Positions 22,140 through 33,571 of a DNA stretch of 64,000 nucleotides are shown here, in pieces; position 1 is the stretch's first letter; each line of letters begins with the position of its first letter. The notes below the pieces were generated by a model. That model did no database searches. It worked only from the letters and a program-made list of their open reading frames with translations, and had not been told where the DNA came from. Location of the stretch: assembly GCA_022225965.2 (NCBI GenBank), contig JAKJXP020000097.1, positions 62,001 to 126,000 on the forward strand, given 5' to 3'. The translations under genes were made by a program, and so were the position numbers. The DNA is from Diatrype stigma (taxonomy: Eukaryota > Ascomycota > Sordariomycetes > Xylariales > Diatrypaceae).

Positions 22140-24930
22140 ATAATTTCCTGAAATTAAATGTAAATTTTTAAATTATTATCGGTTATAAACTTAAAATAAT
22201 AATCCTTATAATGAAATAAGTTATCGTTTATTATTTATTAAACCTTATTATGCGATTTTTTTAAGCCGTATTTTAATTAAAAGTTGCTATTATTATTATT
22301 ATTAATACCGCTATTAGTTTCGGACGTATTTACGACATTAATACGCTTTTGGGTTTTATTTATGCTTTTATTTTTTATTCCAAAAGCCTTGTTAATTTAA
22401 AACCGGCTATTAGTACGTAATGCCGATCTGGTTTATTTTTTGGACTTTTCGGCTACTGGGAAACCCGATCGACGTTTTTATCGGCAATAAATTAAACGTT
22501 CGTTAAAAAAAGACGCAGTACTGTTAAAACGGATTTTATTAATATTACGTAATGCGGTAATTTTAAAAAAAATTTGCAAAGGGGTTTTATATTAATCCAA
22601 TTAAATATATAGGCGTTTATGGCTTAAATAATTCTTTTAATAATGCATTACTTATTGGAATAATCCAACGTAAATAGCATTATGCGTAATTTTAAGTACA
22701 ATAAGGTACGAACTTTATCCTTTAATTCTTAATTAATATAATCCGTTATTTCGGCCAGCATTTCGATTTACGTTATTTAGGCTTTTGGCTCGAATTTTTT
22801 AATTTAATTCCAGCCGTATTTATATATTTAAAGCGTTCGGATTATTGCTAATTGCTTTATATTAAAACGGGCCTTAAGGTAATTCCGTAATATATTTAAT
22901 AACTATTTATTGCAAATTATTTGGCGCTTTTCGTAAGTAAATTCGATTATTTATTAATTTGTAGTTTCGTTTTTAAAGCAAAAGTAAAAATTAAATAGGA
23001 TTTTCTTAATAATTTCGAGACTTTTAAATATTTAAGCCTCGAATTTTTTTAATTACGGAATATAACTGGACCATATTATCGATCCGTTAAAATCAGCAGT
23101 CGAAATAAATTCCAGGCGCTTTTGGTAATTCTAAAAATCGAAAAACCCAAAATTCTTAACGCGGAATTTTTAAATTTTCGTATTGCTGCTTATACGTTTA
23201 ATTAAAGCCTTTAATAATCGGATAACTTATTTGGAACCGTTGGAGGCGTTCGTATTCGTAAAGCGGCTTCGGTATTCCGGTCGTTTTAAAATTTAGGTGG
23301 CTTGTTTTAATGCGTTTCATAATTATTAAAATCGGAAAAATAGTTAATTATTTTTAAAGTTTCCCGGATGCAATATAAATTATTAAATATATACCGGTAA
23401 CTAGCTATTAAGAAATGTTTCGTTTTGTTATAATAAATACTTTCGCAATAATGCTTCGTTTCGTATATACGCTTAAGGATTTCGTTTAGCATTATTAATA
23501 ACATAATAACTATTAAAAAGTTCCGTTTATGTTTAAGCATTAAATGGCTTTCCGTAAAAATATTTCTTATATCGTTATAATGCATTATTCGACATATATA
23601 ATCCAAATGGCCCTATATAAAATTATTCCTTTAAGCGACGTAATTCGTTAACGAAATAATCGGTTTTTTTAATAACGAACGGTTATTAATAATGCTAAAA
23701 ATCGGTATTTTTTTTGCAGCAACGATTTTTTCCGGTAAAAGTATTTTTTTTTATAATTTCCATAAATATTTTAAATTATTTAAATTATTTCTTAAAATAA
23801 TGCTTTATTTTAAATTTTTTTTCGTTATTAAAATAAAATTAACTTATCGGCATAATAAAAGCATAACTAAATTATTTTCGCCCGAATATAATAAAGTTAA
23901 ATATAATTATTAATTTTTTAAAATTTTTCCGTACCGTTTTTAATGCCGGCTATTTTAAATTTTAGGCGAATAACATTCGTTAGGGGGTTCCGTGCCGATT
24001 TATATACGCAAGAATTCTTGGCTTTAAATTATTCGGTTAAAATGGGTTCCTTGGATTTATTTGGCCTTTTTAAATAGTTAGGTTTTTTATCGAAGGATTT
24101 TTAAATATTAACGAATTATCCTTTTTTGCAATAATAGCGGACATATCGTATAAAAGGGATTTTAAAATGGCTAATAATTTTTAAAGAATAGTTCTTTTTT
24201 TTAAAAAAATTAATTCCATTAAAAAAACCATTAATCCTTTCGTATTAGCTATACGTTCCAAAAAAGGAAAAGATCCTTCCGAACGTTTAAATTTTTTAAT
24301 TAACAAAAGTTCCGCCTTGATAATGTTATTCGTTAAAGAATTTGGCGATTTTTTTTATTAACGTAACAATATTGGAAAGTTTTAAAGTTTTTGGATTTTT
24401 TCTTTAACATTTTTTTACGAAATTATAAGAACCGCCGATTTCGATACCGGCTATATAATTATATCCAATCCTTTGTTATATATCGTTTTTATTTATTATA
24501 TAATTTTTTTAATTCGTATTAAAGGGATAAACTAAAATTTCGGAAAATCCTAAGCATTTGCTAAATTTATAATCGTAAGCCATAAATTAATAAATTCGAA
24601 CTTTTATATTATTAACAATTAAAATTAATTCTCATATAAGGCAAAAAACGCCTTTTTTTATTTATAAAACGCATTATAGCCGGTTACCGAAAAGGCTTTA
24701 TAAAAAGCCGTAAGCAATATTACGTTTTCGTTTATAAATTCGTTATTTAATTTAAATAATTCTTTTAAGGTAATTAGGATTTTATTTATTTAAGCCGGTA
24801 CTTAATTAGTTTATTTCGAAATAATTCGGGCCTTTTAATCTTTTTTGCTTATCGTAAAATTTAAAGGGATTTACGTTTTTAGCGGTTACGCGTTATTCTC
24901 GAGATTTAGTAAATTATAAACAATTAGTAC
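22140..24930 (-). pseudogene. Probable gag region of the gypsy element
   Basis: This stretch lies between the 5' LTR (24958-25217) and the protease remnant in element orientation, where gag is expected. Translation is heavily broken by stops, and I could not recognise a capsid or a clear zinc knuckle. A 99-codon frame (23307-23606) is still open. The call rests on position. Confidence 0.45.
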
Positions 24931-24957
24931 TGGATTTTAATTAAAAATGCTACCATA

Positions 24958-25217
24958 TATTATGAACGTCCCGAACTTTTTATTTTTAACGAAGAATACC
25001 GGCGGCGTCGATAACGTCGATTATATATAAAGGCATAATACCGTTATATAATATTTAATATTACTTATTATTAATATAAGAGTAAAGTTATAAAGTAATA
25101 AAAGCATGAATTGTTATGAAGTACTAGGAACTTTAAGGACTTTTATATAGTTCTTGGCAGTATTAAGTAAGGGTACGTAGTACTGAGTAATCCTAGGAAC
25201 TACTGTATTACGTAACA
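24958..25217 (-). repeat. LTR of the gypsy element (5' LTR)
   Basis: A 260-bp repeat of 14633-14892 in the same orientation. It retains the TAACA terminus and, from about 25100 to 25217, more C and G than the other copy. Just outside its inner edge the minus strand reads TGGTAGC, a plausible primer-binding-site start. This makes it the 5' LTR of the minus-strand element. Confidence 0.9.
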
Positions 25218-25222
25218 AAAGC
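25218..25222 (+). repeat. Target-site duplication AAAGC, right copy
   Basis: AAAGC immediately follows the right LTR and matches the bases preceding the left LTR. Confidence 0.9.
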
Positions 25223-26600
25223 GAAAGGCTTTATCGTTAATTAGGAATATTTTTATTAATAGCTATTCCATATAATTTAAATAGGAAACCTATTTTTTGC
25301 ATTATTTAAAATAAAAAATCCTAACTTATAATTAATGCTATACAAATTTAATATATTTTAAAAATAAAATAACATATTCTTTATTATATAGCTACTTGCC
25401 ATTTACCGTAATATAATACGTTATATATAAAGCTTTTATCGTCGATTTATAAAATAAGCAATAACCTTTAAAACCCCCTTTTTGCTAAGGGACTTTTACA
25501 TATTAAACGAAAAATAAATCTTCGAAAAAGCATCGTCGCGAAATTGCTATATAATTGCAATACGGACAAACTCGAATAATTTTTCCAGCCAGGCGGAAAT
25601 AATATAATATAAATTTCGAAAAATTTCCCTTATTAATATACGATTAAAAAAGTCCAGTAATTTCTAAAATTAATCTCGAACGCAAGTTATTAGAAATATA
25701 TCGCAAACCATAATTAATTCGATAAACCGCTACTTATAATTATTCATCATAAAACGTACGAATCGCCGCCGAATATAATTCTTTAGCTATTAATAAATCG
25801 AAAAAATAAACGTATTAAATAAAAGGCTACTACCAAACGGATTATTCGAAACCTTTATTATATTAAAAAAATACCGAAATAGGAATAATTAAAATGATAT
25901 TTCGGATTATTTATAAAAATACATTTATATAACCTAATAAAACCCTTTTAATTATAACGGAAATAATACTAATACTTATTACTTTTTACGAAATCCTTTA
26001 TATTATCGTCGTTTTTAATGGCTTTTATGGAAATAATATATTCGCCATATTCGAAGATCTTAAAATAAATACTCGATTTTATTTACGAATAAGCGATAAA
26101 TTCTTTATCGCAAATCTTTATTTAAAAAAGCAACTTTAAACTGGCATTAGGCTTTATAAAAATAGCCTTTTCGAGAAATTACTAGCAAAAAAAAATTCGA
26201 AAGGCCTTAAAAAAGGCGGCGTCTTATTATAATTACAAAAATGAGCTAAATATCGTAAAAAAATCAAATTAATTTAATAAAATATAATAAAAATAAAAAT
26301 ACTTCGAAATAATAAACTACTAAAAGAAATTTCGTTTTTTTATATAAAATTTTGCAATATCGATATTATAGCATAAAAACCGAAGATCGGAAATGCCGAA
26401 TTAATTCGAATAAACTCGAACGCATTAAGCCAGAACTCGAAATATCGGAAAATCCCACGATTCTTCTTTTATAAGCAACACGGATAAATATATAATAAAT
26501 GCTTCCTAAAAAATCTCGATTAATATTGCGGCCGTTAAAGAAAAAAGAACATACTTATTAATTATTAAAAAATAATAATAAAGGAAATCGATTATTTATA
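25223..26600 (-). pseudogene. hAT transposase remnant, N-terminal half
   Basis: Minus-strand translation gives a broken but recognisable hAT order: LEKLFEFVRIAII, then DDAFSKIYFSFNM and KSLSKKGVLKVIAYFINRR (the block around the first catalytic acidic residue), followed by a segment ending YKLGFFILNNAK, which corresponds to the second conserved block. The reading then runs into the gypsy insertion and resumes on the left side near 14.6 kb. Stops are largely RIP-explicable. Upstream of about 26.5 kb I could not identify a BED-type zinc finger. The terminal inverted repeats of this element were not located. Confidence 0.75.
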
Positions 26601-26907
26601 TTAATTAAAAACGCAAATGGCATTATTTAATTAATATAATATAATTAAAAAATTAATTAAATAAAAAATTTATTCAATTAATGCCATCGCTATAATCTAT
26701 TTATTATAACATATATACGTAATTACAGACATCGTAAACGTACCGGCATCGTTACTTACCGCCTGCCTAAATTAATATGTGGGCCTGCCCTAATCACTTC
26801 GGCGGCTTCCTGAAACCAATGCTAACGACTTGCATCCAAGGCCGCGTGTTGACGTAAAGAAGCCATCTGTCTCTGTGGTCTCTTGTGCGGTTAAGCGCGC
26901 TACAGCA

Positions 26908-29124
26908 ATGCCTCTGTTTCACGGCCTTCTAGAGTCATACCGAACCTGGGGGGTGCCGGCGCCTGCCCCTGGTTATTGCAGGGTTTGTACTAACATGTTC
27001 AGAACAGCAGCCGGCGTTAAGGAGCTGTGCTCTCCAGGAGGCTATCGGCTTCTAGGCCAGATCGAATGTCTCAAGAGCGCCGAAAGCGGTCGCAAGTTAT
27101 GTAAAATGATATCCGACTTTGGTTGGAAGTCCTCCAGACCAGTGGAGACTAAGGGGAATGAGAGGGGGAAAAAGTCGACGAGATTACACTTCTTCGCTGA
27201 ATGTGATGACCGAGACTACCTGAAGTCATCATTACCGTGGGAAGTAAAACGGACTCGTCGCAGCATAAATGGCACGGAGATGCTGGTAGGGAAAACTATG
27301 AGGCGGCACTTCAATACAAATATCGACTACTTCGACTCAGTTGTACATTTTGTTATGCTAGCAGCTAAAGGTAAGCTTTCATAGCACTTGTGATACATCA
27401 TTATGGTACATCATCATGCCGTGTTCTACGCTTTGACTATAGAAACAGGCGATCCGGCGGCGACAGTACTTCCACGACGCCCTGTCTATGAGACTCTCAT
27501 GGCGGATGATATCATGGATGGAGTAGCTGGCTGGATTCGGGACTGCGTCACATCAAATGGTCACGATGGCTGTATTTACGACGGAAACCCTATGCTACCT
27601 ACACGTGTATTGGACGTCGGGAACCTTGATGAAAGCGTGATAAAGCTGTATCCGACGGAGGCCCATGAGAGGGCGGATTACGTAGCTCTTAGCTACTGTT
27701 GGGGTGGACCACAGCCACTGACAACTAGCGATGACAATCTAGAAGAGCTTATGCAGGGGATTGAGGTGTCGGCTCTCCCACTTACTCTTCAAGATGCCGT
27801 CATAACAACCCGCCGGCTTGGCTTCCGCTACCTATGGATCGATGCCCTCTGTATCATACAGGACAATGATCAAGACAAACGCCGCGAGATCAGCAGGATG
27901 GGAAAGATCTATCGCAATGCAACCATCACTATAGTTGCATCGTACTCTGGCAGCGCTTCGCGTGGTTTCCTCAAACCCAATATCGACTTGGAGGCAGCAC
28001 GATCCTGCGCTATGCCATTTTATGTGACCGATGACGAAAGAATCGGAACTGTGATGATATCGGTGGAAACGAATGGGAGGCAACCGATACAGCCCCTTTC
28101 TACGCGAGGCTGGGCGTACCAAGAAGCCGTGCTGTCACCGCGGCTGGTGACCTTCTCGGATTCTGAAGTCTTTTGCGAGTATCACCGTCACAATTGGAAG
28201 GTCTTCAACAGTGGCAGCAGATGCCACATTCCAGGGGGGAGATTGTACGCTCCCGACCTTCGACTTCACACCGATGTGCAAGAGGCTCATAGAGATCATG
28301 GTGACGGCTGGATGGATGCGACATATCTGGCCGAGATTTGGGAGAACGCGATCGTACAGTTCACTCTCCGTGCCTTGACGGTGGCAGACGACCGGCTTCC
28401 GGGGGTCCAGGGTTTGGCTAACGAATTAGCGGAACACCTAGGGAGCGGTGTTGGTGGGACCTATACTGCCGGAATATGGACTGCCCGCCTCCCTCGGTTG
28501 CTGCTCTGGAGCCGGAGTGATGTACCGCCCATGGACCTACAGCTCTGGGACACTGGCGGGAATTTCGACTCTAGTCTTGCGGCACAGCAACTTTCTAGGT
28601 CGTCTAGAGCCCCTACCTGGTCATGGGCATCCTTAGACTGTCCTGTCCGCTTCTTGTCAGACGAGGGGGATCGATACGATGCGATCGTGTCCGCCGTGTC
28701 GGATCCGACGTCTTGTCTCGACTCTTGTGCTCTCCCGCGATTGGGAGAATATTTATCAAAGGGTTCATATATGCTTGAGCTTGAATGTGAAGTCTTGGGG
28801 AGGACCGCACAGCAGATGACGGAGGATATGGAGTCCGGACGCGTGAGGATTGGCATGGACCTTGAGTCAGAAAATGATAACACGGCCCACCAAGAAAAGC
28901 AGATTTACTATCTATTTCTTATGAGGAATTACGGGCCAGACAAATGGGATGTGGGTCTCAAACCCAAAAGAGACCTGCATCTTTGGTATTCATCTGGGCT
29001 GGTAGTCCACGAGATTGAGGAGGGTCTCTTCAGCAGATTGGGCTCCTTCAGCTGGGACTATGCTGACGAATCAGCTACACAAACGATATATCCGACAGTA
29101 AGGGAAAGGGTTAGACTGATATAG
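26908..29124 (+). CDS. HET-domain (heterokaryon incompatibility) protein
   Basis: Two exons, 26908-27370 and 27443-29124. The 72-bp intron has GTAAGC..TATAG ends, and joining restores frame through a split Glu codon. The product is 714 residues. Residues 230-380 hold the HET domain with its three blocks: ALSYCWGG, LWIDALCIIQD and YRNATITIVAS. The N-terminal 150 residues contain the CRVC..C type segment often found before HET domains. HET proteins trigger cell death in non-self fusion or act in immunity-like responses, usually with a second partner locus. No NACHT, STAND or other fused module is visible, and no partner gene was recognised nearby. The start ATG is only about 190 bp from the RIP-mutated block, an accessory setting typical of this family. 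An upstream non-ATG extension of the frame is open but not needed. Confidence 0.9.
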
Positions 29125-30844
29125 CAGACTACAATGCGACAGCCACATTTGACTCAAGCTCACAGCTGTTTTCATATTCTTCATGCGGTCGGTTCTCTTC
29201 CAAGTTCATGCGGTGCAGCTGTCAATCATGTCACTACCCCTATTGCCGGCAGCATTAGACTACTTATGACTTATATCCGTAATCTAGGTCCCATATCCAT
29301 GTGTAAAGATGGCGAACTGTTATAGCTATGTAGTAAGCATTGTACTAATATGGGTTCACCTGCCCAGGAGTAGCAGACCGCATGTACAGCCTAGCCCACA
29401 TGTCCTGTACGACGAACCAGATGGCAACTGGACGACTGCGGAGGTGATACTAATTCAAACTTATGCTACTTTAAGTTTGATAACTGGAAAGGGGGAAGCA
29501 GGGATACAATGAGGAAGTAGAAAACCACATCAATATCAACGCAGTGCCTCCTACTAGGACATCAGCTATAAGAGGCAGGAAAGGATGATGATCCTCAGAG
29601 GCGCAGTTACGCCGGCCGGGTGGCGGGGAACAGGGACAATATGTTTGCGGGTTTGACGGGTTCTCGTCGATTATTTCCATTTCTAATGTTAAAAAAACCC
29701 GCCCCTGAGGACGGTGTGTTGTGCACGAGGTATCCCTAACGAGCGACCTGTCTTTGCCTTCCAACGACAGCTGTGCGCCATTTTAGTAAGTATCACCTAT
29801 AGTTACAGCCGAGTATCAACATTGTGAATCGTGATCCATAATACGATAAGCAACGTGGATATTACTCGGATTGTCTCCCCCAATGCCATCAACCTCAACC
29901 AACAGAACGGTAGGCGAATGTCAAGAACCCCGCTGCGTTCCACATGACCTTTTTACCAGTCACCCCACGTCAAGATGCCGATCTGCTAATCTACGATGAT
30001 GTCAACCGATTAGAGCCAAAGAATTCGGGGTAGCTCCTCGCGTCGACCAAATCTGTATCTAGTAGGCTTGAAGTCTACCAGCAATCGTTGATTTTTGGTC
30101 CATTCCCAAACTAGTGAACGGGAAGAACCGAAGCGTATCCGTGATCCTTGCTACCTACCATCCTTGATCTTGGCCCGGGCGTACCGGGGCGTACTTCGTA
30201 GTTGGGCCAAGTTCTCACCATTTCCACTGCTGAGCTCCCCGCTTCTTGCGCACCTACTCCTCAGGAGCCCCGTCAACAAAATGTTCCGTACGAGGAGCCA
30301 CATGCGTTGTAACAGTGGTTTGCCTTGCATATATTCCCACGCGACTGAGGTTCCATTGGGACGTCTTGGCTGCCGCAACTATGCGGCTTATACCACCACC
30401 AAGCGCCTATCATTGAGTGCTGTTGTGGTGTTATCGAATGAGCGTATGCGACGCAGAGAAGTTCACGTAAGCTTCTGATCTACAGCTAGTAACTACTAGC
30501 TGACAGTTCAACTTGGTCGATTCTGGCAAATTAGGCCTTGCTGCTCGCCGCTTGGTTCTGTGATCCCACGTTTCGGAACTCCTCGGTCATTTTCGGTCGT
30601 CCTTACTTCTTAGGAATCTTGGATGAGAGGCGTGCCAAGAGAGGCGAAGCACACCAGGAGCCAGCATCAACGTTTGCGCCCTTAAAAAACCAGGGTATCG
30701 TAGGTTCTTGTTGTAAGTATCGATTGACTGCATTTGAGGAATCGATGATTATTCGAACAAAAACATCCACGCCTTTCTAACACAACCCTCTGCCACGCCT
30801 TCTGTGAAATCGACTGCTCGTCCGACCTACAACTATTAGCAAAT
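29125..30844. other. 1.7 kb intergenic region, nothing recognised
   Basis: This is the interval between the HET and O-methyltransferase genes. Short frames on both strands lack domains and overlap one another. The last few hundred bases should contain the methyltransferase promoter; no clear TATA box was seen. Confidence 0.4.
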
Positions 30845-32024
30845 ATGGTAAAAGTTCCAATCGTAAGACAAGGCCAAAGTCCCGCCGACCACTGCCGCTT
30901 CCATGAAGCAAAATCGCCCGTGCACAGGTACCTACACTCCATGGTTGAGATAGGGATGATGAAGATCCTCCTCGACCACGAAATCATCGAGACCATTCCG
31001 AGCGAGGGCGATATATCCATCCACGAGTTGGCCGAAAAGACCGGCGCGGAGCTGCTTATCCTAGAACGGTTCTCAAGATTCCTCATAGCAGCCGGCGTCC
31101 TCTCGTCGCCAGGCCCGGGTAAAGTCGCGCACACGGCAGAGTCGAGAACATTCCTGGACCCGCAGGCGCAGTTTTGCTTCTCGCACATGTTCAACTTCTT
31201 CCTGGTGCCGGCCATGGAATGGTCCGAGTATTTCGACACCAACGGGCTAGCAGAGCCGAAGAACGCCACCAGGACTCCGTTTGGTTCCGCTTCGGGCCAC
31301 CCAGATACGTCATTCTATGAGGACTTCACAACTATGTCCGGGCGGGCAGCATCGATCAACAGCAGCGTGGAGGGAGCTCTTTGGTACATGCCAGTCCTGG
31401 GGGTATACGACTTCAGCTGGGTGGCAGAATACGCTGCTCAGTCGCAGAAAGGGAATGTGTCGTCCAGTAGACCGCTCATCGTAGATGTTGGTGGCCATAC
31501 AGGGAAAGCCCTGGCGGCTATCCTTGAAGACAACCCCCGGATCCCGGCTCAACGCTGCATCTTGCAAGACCGGGCAGACTCGCTTGGAATGGCCATGAAC
31601 GGTGGGGTGTCAAATGGCGTGCAGAGAGTAGCAATCAATTTCTTAGAGGAACAACCCACCAAAGGTACAGTTCATTCCCCATCCATTCACAGTGATCCAA
31701 GAGCTGATAACCCTTCAAGAGGCTCTCATATACTACCTCCGCCGCATTTTGAGTGACTGGCCTGACGAAGGCTGCACAAGGATCCTCCAGAACCTCCGCA
31801 AGGCATGCGCCGCAGATTCGAGGATCCTTGTCTCCGAACACCTTCTTCCTGATCAACCGTCCCTAGATGCTGCCACTGGCGATATCTGGATGATGAACTT
31901 TGGTGGCAAATGGCGCAGCGAAAGTATGTTCCGTGATCTTGCCTCGAGGTCTGGGCTGCACATCACTTCCATATTGAGGGATAAGAGCTCGGATTCTGTC
32001 GTTATCGAGATGGTCCCGGTGTAG
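30845..32024 (+). CDS. Fungal SAM-dependent O-methyltransferase
   Basis: Two exons, 30845-31664 and 31720-32024. The 55-bp intron has GTACAG..CAAG ends and a CTGATAAC branch-like site. Joining restores frame through Glu274, giving 374 residues. The N-terminal part is a winged-helix dimerisation region (ISIHELAEKTG, then LERFSRFLIAAGVL). The SAM-binding motif is LIVDVGGHTGKAL, residues about 212-224. The C-terminal motif YYLRRILSDWPDE belongs to the plant-type OMT family (PF00891) common in fungal secondary metabolism, where it methylates phenolic hydroxyls. Two departures from consensus: the glycine-rich loop reads GGH instead of GGG, and the catalytic-base His of the usual HDW motif is Ser285. 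It may therefore be inactive, use another base, or have another function. The substrate is unknown and no biosynthetic partner is adjacent. Confidence 0.88.
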
Positions 32025-33571
32025 TAAGCTAGATGATGCTTAGTCCATATACTGTCTGAACTTTTATGGGGTCGTCGTCTGGTGTTCTTAAGGCGTTCGG
32101 AGGGTTGGTCATACATAGGACGTACCACTACAGGACTATACAAAGAAGAGTTGTCTGGCTTTTCATTTTATACAAGTCATGTGCTCCGACCTCTCGACTT
32201 GAACTTTCCCTACATCAGGATGATGTAACCTTTCTGTCATTGCACCGGGGAATTTCACACCGGAGGAAGTCGGACAATACAGTCAGATACTATGTGTGTG
32301 GTCGCACACGTGGAACACGTGGAAATGCCTGCTACAAGACTGGAGAGAAGGGAGAAACCGGTGAGAATCCATGGTATAATGCATCACCATCCCCCTTACC
32401 GGATATTTTCAGGGCGTAGTCTTCTTGAACACATTCAAAATCAATCCCAATAGCAGTAACATCGTAAGGACTCGACAATAAGGGGCTCCTGGAAGGGGGC
32501 ATAGCCCTTAATACAGATAGGACCTAATGCCACGGGAATCAAAACAAGGCAAAAGACCCCCAGGACTCAAAGTCCTTACTTTGGTATTAATTAATCGTAC
32601 AACGAAACACTGATACAGCGCAGAATTATTCTTGAAGAAGAACAAACAACCCACCTTGCCATATGATCTGAACCTGAAGGAATATCCCCAGGCTCGAAGG
32701 AATCCTGAACTACTGAGGTAACCCTTACTCATGGAGATCTGATAATGGATTTCCAAAATCAATAAACCGCTTCTCTAGAATCTGAACACTTTGGTAAATG
32801 TGGCTCTACTGGCACTACAGCCCAAGCAACATTCCATGTTTATGAGTCATTGAATCACCCCATTTCCTTGCTTGACTACGGGTGGTTGAACCAAGCATGA
32901 TTCCAGCACCAATATAGCCTAGCCAGCCAATTGCTGTTATGACCAATGCGATCCTGATGAGTGTGACAGGGCAGAGCAATATATTACTAACAGCACGGGA
33001 GATAAAGCTTTGGTTGGATCGTCTCGCTAGATCAGTAAAGAGAGCGGCTGATAGTTATCTCCCTATTCTCAATGCAAGCATATCGCGAAGATAATCCAGA
33101 CAGCATATCAGGGTAACATTACGGGAGATTTTCAAGCCCGGTGACCTTACATAATGAAAGCATCCGAGGACACTGTCTCCACTAAGACGGCTATAAATCA
33201 TTGCGATACATCTCCCGAAGAACGGAATCGATTGATTCTATCAGAATATCTCGACGTCGAATGTGCGCTGCTATCAATGCGCATACTGCTATATGAGCGC
33301 TTGTGGTGTTTGAAAGTAAAGTTCACGGTACCAACTCCTCATGGTGGATATAGGAAGAGGTTTCAGCACATGAGAACCGGATCCTTGAAACAGACCAAGA
33401 TGTAATGAATAGCAAAGGCGACATAGCAACGCCCCAACGCCGGACACCGTACCCAAATTATGCCATAAGACACAACTACTTGGACCATGATCCATCCCAC
33501 ACGTAACGCCACCCCGAGAAACTATTACGTTGCCCCCCACCCACTCCCTACCTGTCTCTAGCCTTCGTGCT
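32025..33571. other. 1.5 kb intergenic region, nothing recognised
   Basis: This interval separates the methyltransferase and the Sos7-like gene. It includes an 83-codon frame at 33154-33405 with no domain or codon signal I can support. Confidence 0.4.

Larger units (their letters stand above)
14633..25217 (-). mobile_element. Ty3/gypsy LTR retrotransposon, RIP-inactivated
   Basis: A 10,585-bp element bounded by 260-bp LTRs and a 5-bp AAAGC duplication. All recognisable pol remnants are on the minus strand in Ty3/gypsy order: protease (DTG, near 21.95 kb), reverse transcriptase (a YIDD-type box now reading YIND, 19908-19919), integrase core (18.05-18.40 kb) and integrase C-terminal domain (17.58-17.86 kb). 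Integrase downstream of reverse transcriptase separates it from copia. A candidate primer-binding site beginning TGGTAGC lies just inside the 5' LTR on the minus strand. The coding frame contains numerous stops, so no functional product is expected. About 2.5 kb separates the integrase from the 3' LTR, longer than usual. Confidence 0.92.
12780..26720. repeat. RIP-degraded AT-rich transposon block
   Basis: About 14 kb with very low GC, abundant TpA and almost no long open frames, in sharp contrast to both flanks. Remaining C and G are concentrated in CpG context, as expected from fungal repeat-induced point mutation, which converts CpA to TpA. The block resolves into a Ty3/gypsy retrotransposon inserted in a hAT element. 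Short open frames in it, for example 15043-15237, 18809-19096 and 23692-23913, run on the strand opposite to the recognisable coding remnants and are not genes. Outer limits are approximate, placed where composition changes. Confidence 0.9.

Noticed and set aside
30095..30478. 127-codon plus-strand frame upstream of the methyltransferase
   Set aside because: No recognisable domain; an overlapping minus frame is equally open; lacks codon-type signal.
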